A program made the position numbers and the translations under genes. A DNA stretch of 31,496 bases from assembly GCA_020080175.1 (NCBI GenBank), contig JAGHQL010000237.1, forward strand, positions 1 to 31,496, in the 5' to 3' direction. Each line of letters starts with the position of its first letter. Within the stretch, counting starts at the first letter, position 1. This DNA is from Glutinoglossum americanum (taxonomy: Eukaryota > Ascomycota > Geoglossomycetes > Geoglossales > Geoglossaceae). This document shows positions 1-6,389 of this stretch, in pieces. The notes beneath the pieces were generated by a model, which searched no databases, was not told the origin of the DNA, and saw nothing but the letters and a program-made list of their open reading frames with translations.

Positions 1-197
1 CGGAAGCGTTTGACGAGCCAGTTGAGGGCCAGGGAAACGCAGAAGCTGATGGTAGCGCCGATGGCAGCCGTGGCGGCGGTTTTGATCCATTCTTCCGGGT
101 GGATGTTCATCCATATGGCCAGGAAGGTGCCGCTGATGGTACCGGTTTTAACACCGCCGTTTAAATATGGGTACTGCACGGGGTTATGGGTCTTCAC
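1..197 (-). CDS. Small membrane protein, partial (runs off left edge)
   Basis: A 65-codon open frame reads leftwards off the window from a GTG at 197-195. It begins VKTHNPVQYPYLNGGVKTG and continues with a likely amphipathic or membrane segment rich in Ala, Ile and Thr near residues 38-60, ending at the edge in NWLVKRF. The GTG overlaps the TGA of the 28-codon frame before it (GTGA), an arrangement typical of coupled translation. That overlap and the sensible composition are the reasons for calling it. Size and single hydrophobic segment would fit a holin-like or other small membrane protein, but I do not recognise the family. The C-terminus lies outside the window. Confidence 0.45.
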   Translation of the reverse strand, partial: MKTHNPVQYPYLNGGVKTGTISGTFLAIWMNIHPEEWIKTAATAAIGATISFCVSLALNWLVKRF

Positions 198-280
198 CGG
201 GCGGCGAGCGCAACACCAGCATTCCTCAGCTTCTTAAAGAACGGCGGTGTGGGCGCTGTGATCCTTTGCAATATGTTCAT
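194..280 (-). pseudogene. 28-aa remnant of a small hydrophobic protein
   Basis: The ATG at 280 opens a 28-residue frame starting MNILQRITAPTPPFFKKLRN and ending GVALAAR before TGA. From memory, Bacteroidota encode ~70-aa proteins that start this way and go on into a long hydrophobic segment. Here the hydrophobic part is missing and the frame ends as soon as the next gene begins. I infer a deletion that fused the start of this gene to the start of the next. It could instead be a genuine short leader peptide coupled to the downstream gene through the GTGA overlap. Confidence 0.4.
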
Positions 281-361
281 CGTTTTGCTTTTAACAGTTA
301 AAAAAAGGAACCGGGGCGATACCGCTGCTGTTTTATCCCGGGCACATCCTTCTCCCGATGG

Positions 362-403
362 GCGGTGCGCGCCCTTCGACAAGCTCAGGATAACACGCAC
401 CGC
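362..403. repeat. REP-like dispersed repeat unit
   Basis: Positions 373-389 read CCTTCGACAAGCTCAGG. This motif is known from intergenic repeats in many bacterial genomes, where it is often mis-called as ORFs containing SLSKG or FDKLR. It is enclosed by an 8-bp inverted repeat, GCGGTGCG at 362-369 and CGCACCGC at 396-403. Only one copy is seen in this window. Confidence 0.5.
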
Positions 404-596
404 GGCATATGGTGATGCCTGCCGGGCGCACCCGGGAGAGCCGGCGATGCCCACAGCATGAGCGGCGGTACTTTTTATGAACGTTTACATTTCCAGGGAG
501 GCGCGAAACCCGCGCTGCGTGGCTGGCTTTATCGTAAAGCGTTGTTTTAATTCCCCGGAGCAGCGAACGTTCACACCCCGGTCCCGTTTACTGGCC

Positions 597-615
597 GGCG
601 GGGTATTCACCCGCC
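597..615 (-). terminator. Weak hairpin after the 629-1381 gene
   Basis: GGCGGG (597-602) pairs with CCCGCC (610-615) around a 7-nt loop, 14 bases past the stop codon. No U-run follows on the minus strand, so termination is uncertain. Confidence 0.25.
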
Positions 616-628
616 AGGGTTTTCATAG

Positions 629-1381
629 TTATACGGACAATTTCACCAATTGCAACGCATTGCTGTTTTGCACGGGGTTCAGGTGGTTATTGACCATGAT
701 AAAAAACTGAATACCCAATACAAAGAACAAAGGCAGTGTGCTGGCGGGCGTAACCGTGGCCTGCAGATTGAGCGCCGCCGTGGGATTGGTGTCGACCGGA
801 AGCACGGCAGAATACTGCTGGTCCGTTTTTACGGTGACGCCGTTTACAAAATCAATTTCGGCAGCGCCGATGACGATTTTATAATGCGTGGCCGACTGCG
901 GGGCCCGGATGGTGAGCTGCGGCAGGTACGATGCCATGGTTACCGTGAGGTGCCCTGTGACGCGGTCGATGATGGACGTAAAGGGCGCCGTCATGATGGT
1001 GGACAGCAGGGCATCGGCATTGAACTCGAAGCCTTCCAGCACAGCCACGTTTGGATGCAGTACGGTACGATCGCCAAAATTACTGGTGGTATCGGCCTGT
1101 ACAATTTCCATAAAGTGGCGGCTGAGCCGCTGCACCGCACCGCCGCTCCTGTTGTTGGTTAACAGGGGCCCAAAGGCGGTGCGCAGGAGCTTATTAGCGT
1201 TTCCCGCGCGGCCAAACTCCGCCGCGTTCCTACGGGTGTTGGCAAATGCCGGGTCGGAGGCCATGCGGGCGGCGCTGACGCCGCCTTTCTGGCGTACGAG
1301 ATAACCCTTCTTACGGCTTTTGTAGAAGCTGGCCTGCCCTACTTTGCCCTCTGAAGTGAAAATATTCGATTGTCTTGCCAT
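629..1381 (-). CDS. Conserved Bacteroidota protein of unknown function, 250 aa
   Basis: Starts at the ATG 1381-1379 (MARQSNIFTSEGKVGQASFY) and stops with TAA at 631-629. The N-terminal third is basic and contains a G-x-V-x-x-x-S-F-Y-K-S-R-K-K-G-Y-L-V-R-x-K-G-G-V stretch (about 13-35), which resembles other Bacteroidota proteins I recall without assigned function. The remainder looks beta-rich with alternating hydrophobic residues. There is no signal peptide and no membrane span. It is transcribed towards the small membrane-protein genes at the left edge and is probably in one unit with them. A structural role in a phage- or tailocin-like particle has some appeal because of the small holin-like neighbour, but nothing in the sequence proves it. 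Confidence 0.65.
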   Translation of the reverse strand: MARQSNIFTSEGKVGQASFYKSRKKGYLVRQKGGVSAARMASDPAFANTRRNAAEFGRAGNANKLLRTAFGPLLTNNRSGGAVQRLSRHFMEIVQADTTSNFGDRTVLHPNVAVLEGFEFNADALLSTIMTAPFTSIIDRVTGHLTVTMASYLPQLTIRAPQSATHYKIVIGAAEIDFVNGVTVKTDQQYSAVLPVDTNPTAALNLQATVTPASTLPLFFVLGIQFFIMVNNHLNPVQNSNALQLVKLSV

Positions 1382-1566
1382 CGTTTGTGTTTAAAGCATG
1401 AATAAAACGCGTTCGCCCGGCGGAACGCTTATGGACAGGTATTTTTACAGCGTTGGCGGCAGGCATGTATCGTCCGGACAATACATTGCCTGTTCGCTGC
1501 CGGCGCTAGCAGCCGGCGAGCCGTTTACATACCCTGTTTTTTAGATTTAACGCTATTTTGTGCTAC

Positions 1567-1621
1567 CATCCCTTTAGTATCCCTTTAGTATCGCCTTAGT
1601 ATCTATTGAGTATCGCTGTTG
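1567..1621. repeat. Tandem array of five 11-bp units
   Basis: Five contiguous 11-mers: CATCCCTTTAG, TATCCCTTTAG, TATCGCCTTAG, TATCTATTGAG, TATCGCTGTTG. The first two differ at one base and the array decays to the right. The 11-bp period is about one helical turn, so the same base edge faces one side of the DNA in each unit. This would suit cooperative protein binding. It lies about 190 bp upstream of the start at 1381. Confidence 0.7.
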
Positions 1622-1700
1622 AAACCTGTGTTTAGCCGGATGGTATTTTTCTTTTTTTTGTTTTTCCCGGATACAAAGTTTGGGTGTTTTTTTGGTTTGG

Positions 1701-1729
1701 TTTCACAACCCTTTCACAAGTTGTGAAAG
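1701..1729. promoter_or_regulatory. Palindrome CTTTCACAAGTTGTGAAAG with extra half-site
   Basis: Positions 1711-1729 form a perfect 9+1+9 palindrome. A further half-site, TTTCACAA, lies at 1701-1708, 11 bp before its counterpart at 1712. A T-run follows at 1731-1738, so the palindrome could also act as a plus-strand terminator, though no gene reads into it from the left. The shared core with 1832-1846 favours a protein-binding site. Confidence 0.45.
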
Positions 1730-1775
1730 ATTTTTTTTATAACAGGCTATGCATGCGGGTTGTTATTGAAAATTA

Positions 1776-1812
1776 AAAGACCGTATGCTCATCAAGGGAG
1801 CATACGGTCTTT
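1776..1812 (-). terminator. Terminator of the RteC-family gene
   Basis: A perfect 15-bp stem (1776-1790 with 1798-1812) and 7-nt loop lies 42 bp past the stop codon of the minus-strand gene. It is followed on that strand by a U-rich run (UUUUAAUUUUC). This is a strong intrinsic terminator. Confidence 0.85.
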
Positions 1813-1831
1813 CGCAGTGCGAGAAAACTAT

Positions 1832-1846
1832 CGCACAAGTTGTGCG
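1832..1846. promoter_or_regulatory. Palindrome CGCACAAGTTGTGCG
   Basis: A perfect 7+1+7 palindrome just past the stop codon of the RteC-family gene. It shares the core CACAAGTTGTG with the palindrome at 1711-1729, centre-to-centre distance 119 bp. Possibly an operator pair for a dimeric regulator. Confidence 0.35.
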
Positions 1847-1853
1847 GAAATGG

Positions 1854-2708
1854 TTATTTACCGTCGCTTTTGTCGCGTGCTTTTTTAAAGAAGCCGACGA
1901 GCTTTTCGATGAAGGAAGGTTTGTCGCTTTTTCGTGCACGAATGTCGATCCACTTGCGGGCGTAGTCTTTGATGTGTATGTTGAAAGTGGCTCCCAGCAT
2001 GGTAAAGATGTCGTGCAGGGTGGCTTCGCCGTTATTGAGCGCCCCTGATTCGGCAAGCGAATAACACAGTTCGACAAAATCTACTTTTTCGGCGGTCCAA
2101 TTTAACAGTACCTGCAAGGCAGCGGCGGATAATTGCGGTGGACGGGGTGGTTGTGCCGGCGACAGGTGCTCTTTGAGGTAGTCGACCAAGCGTTCGAAGG
2201 CAAGTATGCAGGCAACCAGCAAATCGTAGCCGGTGGAGCATTGGTCGCCTTTGATGTAAAGCGGCAGCGGTAATACGCGATAAGCGGACCCGTCGTTGCG
2301 CAGAAAATACGCTTCATCCTGATCGGTGCTCCCGGTACGCCAATAGATAAAAAAATCGAAGTTGTCTTCAAAAAACTGCTGGAACTGCCGCATGGTTTTG
2401 CGCAGGTATTCCCGGTGGACGTTTTCATCGCCGAGCGGCCAGTGAAGGTGCACCTGGTATAGTTTGGCATAATAGACCAATTCGGCTGTGAAGCGGGGCT
2501 TTATGGCCTTGAAAAAATTTATCTCTTCTTCCTTGTCCGTAAAGGGCGTGTTTTGCACCATCTCATTCAGATCCTTTATGGTTTTGTTGCAAACGACCAC
2601 TGCTTTTTGGGCGCAGTTAAGCGGGGATTCCCGCAATTTGTTAATTTGGGCCAGTTGCTCGTTCATGGACGTGAAGAGCCGGCCCGAGCGATCGGTTAGA
2701 TTACTCAT
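1854..2708 (-). CDS. RteC-family protein
   Basis: 284 residues from the ATG at 2708 (MSNLTDRSGRLF); a TTG three codons upstream is a less likely start. The C-terminal third carries the RteC pattern: LLNWTAEKVDFVELCYSLAE, then a short SGALNNG turn, a 'tLhDIFtMLGatFNIhIkDYarkWidIRaRK' segment and 'FIEKLVGFFKKARDKSDGK' at the end. RteC is known from Bacteroides conjugative transposons (CTnDOT), where it controls excision genes downstream of the RteA/RteB two-component system. No relaxase, tra gene, integrase or tet gene is visible nearby, so this is an orphan relative whose target is unknown. The CACAAGTTGTG palindromes downstream are candidate operators. It is divergent from the response regulator at 3001, 292 bp away. 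Confidence 0.85.
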   Translation of the reverse strand: MSNLTDRSGRLFTSMNEQLAQINKLRESPLNCAQKAVVVCNKTIKDLNEMVQNTPFTDKEEEINFFKAIKPRFTAELVYYAKLYQVHLHWPLGDENVHREYLRKTMRQFQQFFEDNFDFFIYWRTGSTDQDEAYFLRNDGSAYRVLPLPLYIKGDQCSTGYDLLVACILAFERLVDYLKEHLSPAQPPRPPQLSAAALQVLLNWTAEKVDFVELCYSLAESGALNNGEATLHDIFTMLGATFNIHIKDYARKWIDIRARKSDKPSFIEKLVGFFKKARDKSDGK

Positions 2709-2820
2709 GGTTTTCAATTTTTAAGGTGAGGGAATGGCCACAGGGCCGGATGACTATGACAAGAGGATGGAGGGGAGAAACAAAGCTATACCAGGCATGG
2801 GCATATGCCAAGTTTTTGCC

Positions 2821-2865
2821 ATACATGTTTGTGCAAATCTTTTTGCCTGTTTATGCAACATGTAT
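2821..2865. promoter_or_regulatory. Inverted repeat in a divergent promoter region
   Basis: ATACATGTT (2821-2829) and AACATGTAT (2857-2865) are perfect inverted 9-mers with centres 36 bp apart, in the 292-bp space between the divergent RteC-family and response-regulator genes. TTTTTGCC also recurs around them (near 2812 and 2840). A possible operator shared by both genes; no other gene is seen in this space. Confidence 0.3.
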
Positions 2866-3000
2866 TGCCTGTTATAACTTTTTGCATTTTTTTTACCGCT
2901 TGTATTTTTATTTTTTGTACATTAGTAACAACAGTACCGCCCTACTTCCCCTTCGGCGCACCAGCGCTTCTGTACCCTTTGAAAGATAAAACCCTAAACT

Positions 3001-3648
3001 ATGAACACAGTTGCCTACGCAGAAGATCAAGTTATTGTTCGTGAAAGCATTGCAAAAATCGTCGACTCGTTTGAGGGCTTCCGGGTAATATGCCAGGCTT
3101 CCAACGGAGAGGAACTTATTGAATGTTTTGCAACATCGGGCGTTCCGCAGATATTGCTCCTCGACCTGAACATGCGGCACATGAACGGTTATGAAACCGC
3201 TATTTGGGTAAAGAAACACCACCCCCAGGTTAAAATACTGATTTTATCCATGTTTGAGACAGATCACCTCATGGTGCGGGCGCTCACCGTTGGGGTCCAA
3301 GGCTTCCTGAGCAAAAATGTCGTTGACCGCAATGAGCTTAAAAAAGCTCTCTGCTATGTGGCAGAAAATGACACCCTTTATTTGGGCGGTAACAACGGAG
3401 AACTGGCTGAGCTTATTACTCATATCGGGGAACCGGCGGTGCTGGACAAAAAACAACTGACCGACCAGGAAATAGAATGCCTGCAACTGGCGTGTGGTGA
3501 GAACACCCATTCTGAAATAGCGAGAATAATGAATGTAAGCCTGCGTACGGAAGGTAATATCATCCAAAGTATTTTTGAAAAGCTGCAGGTAAAAAGCCGG
3601 GCAGCGATGGTAATGAGCGCGGCGCGGAACGGGCTTATTCCGTTATAG
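3001..3648 (+). CDS. Orphan NarL/FixJ-type response regulator
   Basis: 215 residues. The receiver domain spans about 1-120 with the acidic pair E8-D9, the phospho-acceptor D55 in ILLLDLNM, the switch S83 (ILSMFE) and the conserved K105 (GFLSKN). A LuxR-type HTH follows at about 152-212 (LTDQEIECLQLACGENTHSEI..). In the recognition part the usual 'V.tH...I..KL' reads SLRTEGNIIQSIFEKL, so the canonical KTV-H pattern is altered while the fold should hold. A cytoplasmic DNA-binding regulator that should be phosphorylated by a histidine kinase, but no kinase gene adjoins it. The nearest, at 9030-9601, is decayed. A terminator follows at 3730-3757. Confidence 0.92.
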   Translation: MNTVAYAEDQVIVRESIAKIVDSFEGFRVICQASNGEELIECFATSGVPQILLLDLNMRHMNGYETAIWVKKHHPQVKILILSMFETDHLMVRALTVGVQGFLSKNVVDRNELKKALCYVAENDTLYLGGNNGELAELITHIGEPAVLDKKQLTDQEIECLQLACGENTHSEIARIMNVSLRTEGNIIQSIFEKLQVKSRAAMVMSAARNGLIPL

Positions 3649-3671
3649 GGAACACAAATGGCTTATCGAAC

Positions 3672-3757
3672 AGCTTGTTGAAGCTTTTTCATAGGATAAG
3701 GTTTAAGGTATTTGATGACTGATTAGGTTACCCCGGCGCCCGCCGGGGTTTGTTTTT
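3672..3757 (+). terminator. Terminator pair after the response regulator
   Basis: A weak hairpin AGCTT-GTTG-AAGCT (3672-3685) followed by TTTTC is backed up by a strong one, CCCCGGC (3731-3737) with GCCGGGG (3742-3748), an outer A-T pair and then TTTGTTTTT. Confidence 0.75.
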
Positions 3758-3772
3758 GTATTCCACGAAAAG

Positions 3773-3802
3773 TTTGTTATTATTAGGACGTTTGTATATT
3801 TG
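3773..3802 (+). promoter_or_regulatory. Bacteroidota-type promoter
   Basis: TTTG at 3773-3776 and TATATTTG at 3795-3802, 18 bp apart, match the -33 TTTG / -7 TAnnTTTG consensus. No coding frame follows; a terminator does, about 60-80 bp on. Confidence 0.5.
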
Positions 3803-3808
3803 TGACAT

Positions 3809-3891
3809 CTTATTCCCGTTTTTCCCTGACGCAAGTCAAATTGACGGGTTACGCTTTTAAGTCCTCTGATTTTTTCAGGGGATTTTTATTT
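3809..3891 (+). ncRNA. Candidate ~80-nt small RNA
   Basis: This short interval has a near-consensus promoter (3773-3802), no ORF, and its own terminator. The predicted transcript has an outer stem CCCGT (3815-3819) with ACGGG (3844-3848). Inside it is a small hairpin TGAC-GCAA-GTCA (3827-3838) closed by a GNRA-type tetraloop. The 3' end is an 8-bp stem TCCTCTGA (3862-3869) with TCAGGGGA (3875-3882), including one G-U pair, and then TTTTTATTTT. The start is estimated from the promoter. It could be a trans-acting sRNA. It does not match any RNA family I can name, and the neighbouring minus-strand gene ends just beyond it, so it might be antisense to that transcript's 3' end. Confidence 0.4.
3862..3891 (+). 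terminator. Terminator of the candidate small RNA
   Basis: An 8-bp stem (3862-3869 with 3875-3882) with a 5-T loop, followed by TTTTTATTTT. It is separate from the response-regulator terminator more than 100 bp upstream, which is why a second short transcript is proposed. Confidence 0.6.
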
Positions 3892-3928
3892 TACCAGGAA
3901 TTCTGATATCCACGTCCCCTGTTTAGCG

Positions 3929-4990
3929 TTATTTTTTCCTTTTCCCTATGTAGTCAGCACCTTCGTATATAAATATCGCAGGTTGCTTTGATATCTTGTC
4001 TTCTATTTTTTTTTGGAGGTCCTTTTTTTGTGCCTCCGGATCACTAAATGGAAGAATTCCACTAGAGTACATCCCATCTTTTGTCAAAACAACCACGTCG
4101 TCATCTGTCCAAAAAACCCCATAAATTTTTAACTTATTCTGATCGTATTGAATTTGTAAATAGGGCCTGTCTTCATCGTCAACTATCTCGAAAGCGTGTG
4201 CGTCATAATTTTTTTTAAATCCTCTTTTTGTATATGTTCGCCATTCGTTATCTTTTATAGTTGCAATTAGTCGGCCATTTGAATCGTGAATGTCTGTCGA
4301 CACTAGTATCTGATTTTTAATAATTTTGAAATCTATTGGCGTTATTTTATTTGCCTTTATTGGAAAATTCAGTGGCACCCCGTTCCTGAGTTGTTCGTCG
4401 GTATAAGTATTTGTAACGATAAAACCGCCAAAGTCGATAGTAATATCTGTTGACCCACTTTGGGATTTACGCGTCTCTGCATATACATTCCCTACTTCCG
4501 GATCCGAAAGGCTTTCACGACTTGAATTATATTTTGATGTATATATTAGCAATAAGGCCAGACAGGCCGAGGCAAGGCCAGAGAAATTCCTTCTCTGTTC
4601 CAGCGTCGATTCAACTGTTTCCAGTTGGGATATTGCGACTGTAACCTTCTTGACCTGTTCGTTAGTTTTATTTGCAACCCTAAGTTTCTTATTCCTTTTT
4701 GTTCCTAAAGCAGACTTATTAAATTGCAGGCCTTTAATCCTAGTTTTAATTCTTGTAATTTCAATTTGGACATATGCTGAATATAAAGCACATATAGAAA
4801 CGGCGGCTATGTTTAGTGTAAGTAAATCCAATGATAAATTATTAGTTTGGCCAGGGGTATCATCCAGTATGAGCGAAAACCCTTTTTTCAAAAATAAAGC
4901 TATTTTCTTAATACAGTGAGGATGTACCAGGCAAAGGCAAGACCCACCCTTAAAGGTTGAGGTTGTGCGCCTCACATTTAAAAAGCACAA
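3929..4990 (-). CDS. Two-span membrane protein of unknown function
   Basis: Open for 353 codons, stopping at 3929. No ATG opens it. The far start is a TTG at 4990; an ATT at 4912-4910 (reading KKIALFLKKGF) and an internal TTG are alternatives, so the N-terminus is uncertain. Two hydrophobic segments (about residues 52-72 and 138-152) enclose a basic, coiled-coil-like stretch of ~65 residues. The C-terminal ~200 residues look soluble and beta-rich. The stretch 'GRLIATIKDNEWRTYTK..YDAHAFEIVDDEDRPYLQIQ' recalls a pattern I have seen in hypothetical proteins that sense or bind something at the envelope. The gene is AT-rich compared with its neighbours. Divergent from the 5044 gene with a 53-bp gap. 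Confidence 0.6.
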   Translation of the reverse strand: MCFLNVRRTTSTFKGGSCLCLVHPHCIKKIALFLKKGFSLILDDTPGQTNNLSLDLLTLNIAAVSICALYSAYVQIEITRIKTRIKGLQFNKSALGTKRNKKLRVANKTNEQVKKVTVAISQLETVESTLEQRRNFSGLASACLALLLIYTSKYNSSRESLSDPEVGNVYAETRKSQSGSTDITIDFGGFIVTNTYTDEQLRNGVPLNFPIKANKITPIDFKIIKNQILVSTDIHDSNGRLIATIKDNEWRTYTKRGFKKNYDAHAFEIVDDEDRPYLQIQYDQNKLKIYGVFWTDDDVVVLTKDGMYSSGILPFSDPEAQKKDLQKKIEDKISKQPAIFIYEGADYIGKRKK

Positions 4991-5043
4991 AAAGGGTGTT
5001 TTCCACGGTTATTTTTAATGTCCCAACCACTAATTTCGCTTTG

Positions 5044-5619
5044 ATGAAAAACAAAAATATTAGATGGTTTTTTGGTGGCATCTTTATATTTTCCGCCGGT
5101 TTGGGATCAATCATCGGCGCTTCCAATTCACCTGTCGTTGGTGTGGCAATAAGCGGCCTTTTTGGTTTGATGCTCGCCATATATGGCATTATCCCCCAAA
5201 AAGAAAAAGAACAAGACGCATTGCGCCCAAAATTTCAAGGGTTGGCATTTATCGGGAAATCACTGCTCTTGTTCACCATTGGAATGCTTGGTGGCGTTTA
5301 CCTGGGATGTGAATATAGGTTGGCCACCCCTAAGCCAGTGGAAAAGAGATTTGTTTGGCAAGGGACCCGGCCACCTACTTCAACGTATGAAGCCCTCGAC
5401 TGGACCATGGTAACAGAGATCTTGTTATCAAAAGGCTATTCGGAAAAGCAAATCCGTGAACTTTACCAGATCAGGCTGCAAGAGATCATTGACACATCGA
5501 CCGCAGATCCTTACGGCCGCGGAAAATATTCAGAACAAACACCTTACTTTAAAATGCTATACCAACAAACCCCACAAGAGAAAAAAGGGCGAGGGCCGGC
5601 TTCGGTCGATCCAGAGTAA
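5044..5619 (+). CDS. Three-span membrane protein of unknown function
   Basis: 191 residues from the ATG at 5044 (MKNKNIRWFFGGIFIFSAGL); frames upstream lack a better start. Three hydrophobic segments lie near residues 9-26, 30-48 and 69-87. After them comes a soluble tail with 'YEALDWTMVTEILLSKGYSEKQIRELYQIRLQEI', a helical segment, and a Gly/Pro-rich end. I do not recognise the family. The next gene starts 33 bp after the stop, so the two are probably co-transcribed, and a shared terminator follows at 5995-6026. Confidence 0.65.
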   Translation: MKNKNIRWFFGGIFIFSAGLGSIIGASNSPVVGVAISGLFGLMLAIYGIIPQKEKEQDALRPKFQGLAFIGKSLLLFTIGMLGGVYLGCEYRLATPKPVEKRFVWQGTRPPTSTYEALDWTMVTEILLSKGYSEKQIRELYQIRLQEIIDTSTADPYGRGKYSEQTPYFKMLYQQTPQEKKGRGPASVDPE

Positions 5620-5652
5620 TACCTATTTATTTTTAACCATAAACTTTCGAAC

Positions 5653-5970
5653 ATGAAAAATTTAATGATCGCTGCCGTTGTTTTTTGCTGCCTTGCTACC
5701 ATCAACAAAGTGACCGCACAAAACGACCCTAACCTGGAAAAAGAAAAAAAAGAAGCCATCCAGCGCATAACAAATGACAAGGCCAAGAAGGCCAATGCGG
5801 GGGACACCCAACGCATGGCGGAAGCTGACGATGCCATACGGGTGCTAAGGAACGTTACCTCACTCGAGCAATTACATAGGGCAGAAAGGAATTATAACGC
5901 CGGGCTGCCGCAGGAGACACAACCTGACCGCAGGCCAACGAGCACGCGAAAGGTCAAAAAGGCTTATTAG
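5653..5970 (+). CDS. Small exported charged protein
   Basis: 105 residues with a clear signal peptide (MKNLMIAAVVFCCLATINKV, cleavage probably after TAQ at ~21-23). The mature part is highly charged and probably helical: a Lys/Glu-rich stretch 'NLEKEKKEAIQRITNDKAKKANAGD', then a second helix, then a Pro/Arg/Lys-rich tail. Likely periplasmic. No enzyme motif is visible. Second gene of a two-gene unit with the three-span membrane protein; the pair may form a small envelope module. Confidence 0.65.
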   Translation: MKNLMIAAVVFCCLATINKVTAQNDPNLEKEKKEAIQRITNDKAKKANAGDTQRMAEADDAIRVLRNVTSLEQLHRAERNYNAGLPQETQPDRRPTSTRKVKKAY

Positions 5971-5994
5971 CGTTATTGCCCCATACCTCATTTG

Positions 5995-6026
5995 GGGCTG
6001 ACCAAAAAGGTCAGCCCTTTTCTTTT
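5995..6026 (+). terminator. Terminator of the 5044-5970 unit
   Basis: GGGCTGACC (5995-6003) and GGTCAGCCC (6009-6017) form a perfect 9-bp stem with an AAAAA loop, followed by TTTTCTTTTTT. Confidence 0.9.
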
Positions 6027-6389
6027 TTGGGAAAAAAAGGGCTGAAATGTAATTTTAGATACCACTCAAAAATTACAATGGCTAAAGTAAAGATTTCCGT
6101 CGTATTCAAGCATTGTAATCAGCAACAAAGTTTATGCCATAAGGCCAGGATAGAAAACCTTTGCTTACTCACTCAAACATCAAATTTCAAACTGATACAC
6201 TACCCATTTTAGATCGTTAATTATCTTTAACCTGGTCATCGATAAGTCGTTTAAACTCTTCCTTTTTGTCGGCCACCCTTATCGGTCAACCTTTTTTAGG
6301 ACGTCACCTTTATGCATAAAGGAGAGCAGGGGGGTCGACTGGAAGTTCGGTAAGCGGACTAAACGCTTACTATTGGTGCAGCAAAGTAT
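6027..6389. other. Spacer with palindromes
   Basis: Apart from the possible integrase fragment, no gene. CCTTTATGCATAAAGG at 6307-6322 is a perfect 16-bp palindrome. GTAAGCG (6350-6356) and CGCTTAC (6364-6370) form a 7-bp hairpin just downstream of the minus-strand HTH gene; without a U-run it is a doubtful terminator. Confidence 0.35.
6078..6212 (+). pseudogene. Possible tyrosine-recombinase N-terminal remnant
   Basis: A 44-codon frame starts MAKVKISVVFKHCNQQQ, which resembles the first beta strand of the arm-binding domain of Bacteroidota phage- or ICE-type integrases (M-A-x-V-K-x-x-V-V). Nothing downstream keeps the family pattern, so at best this is the eroded first fragment of such a gene. 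The similarity is short and could be chance. Confidence 0.2.

Larger units (their letters stand above)
281..628. other. Gene-free spacer, GC-rich
   Basis: No convincing gene on either strand. It holds the REP-like unit at 362-403, a short GC hairpin near 428-442 (CCGGG/CCCGG), and a 6-bp GGCGGG/CCCGCC hairpin at 597-615. The last lies just downstream of the 629-1381 gene and may end its transcript, although no clear U-run follows. Confidence 0.4.
1382..1775. other. Gene-free control region with repeats
   Basis: This 394-bp space lies between the 629-1381 gene and the rteC-like gene, both on the minus strand. It contains no credible gene. It holds the five-unit 11-bp array at 1567-1621 and the TTTCACAA half-sites and palindrome at 1701-1729, all upstream of the start at 1381, so it may be the promoter region of that gene. 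Confidence 0.5.

Noticed and set aside
186-461. Overlapping open frames on both strands across the first 460 bp
   Set aside because: They run through the REP-like repeat and give the SLSKG/FDKLR patterns typical of spurious ORFs in such repeats.
650-1304. Long plus-strand frames opposite the 250-aa gene
   Set aside because: High-GC mirror frames; composition and start context favour the minus-strand gene.
1731-1740. T-run after the 1711-1729 palindrome read as a plus-strand terminator
   Set aside because: No plus-strand gene leads into it; kept only as an alternative reading of the palindrome.
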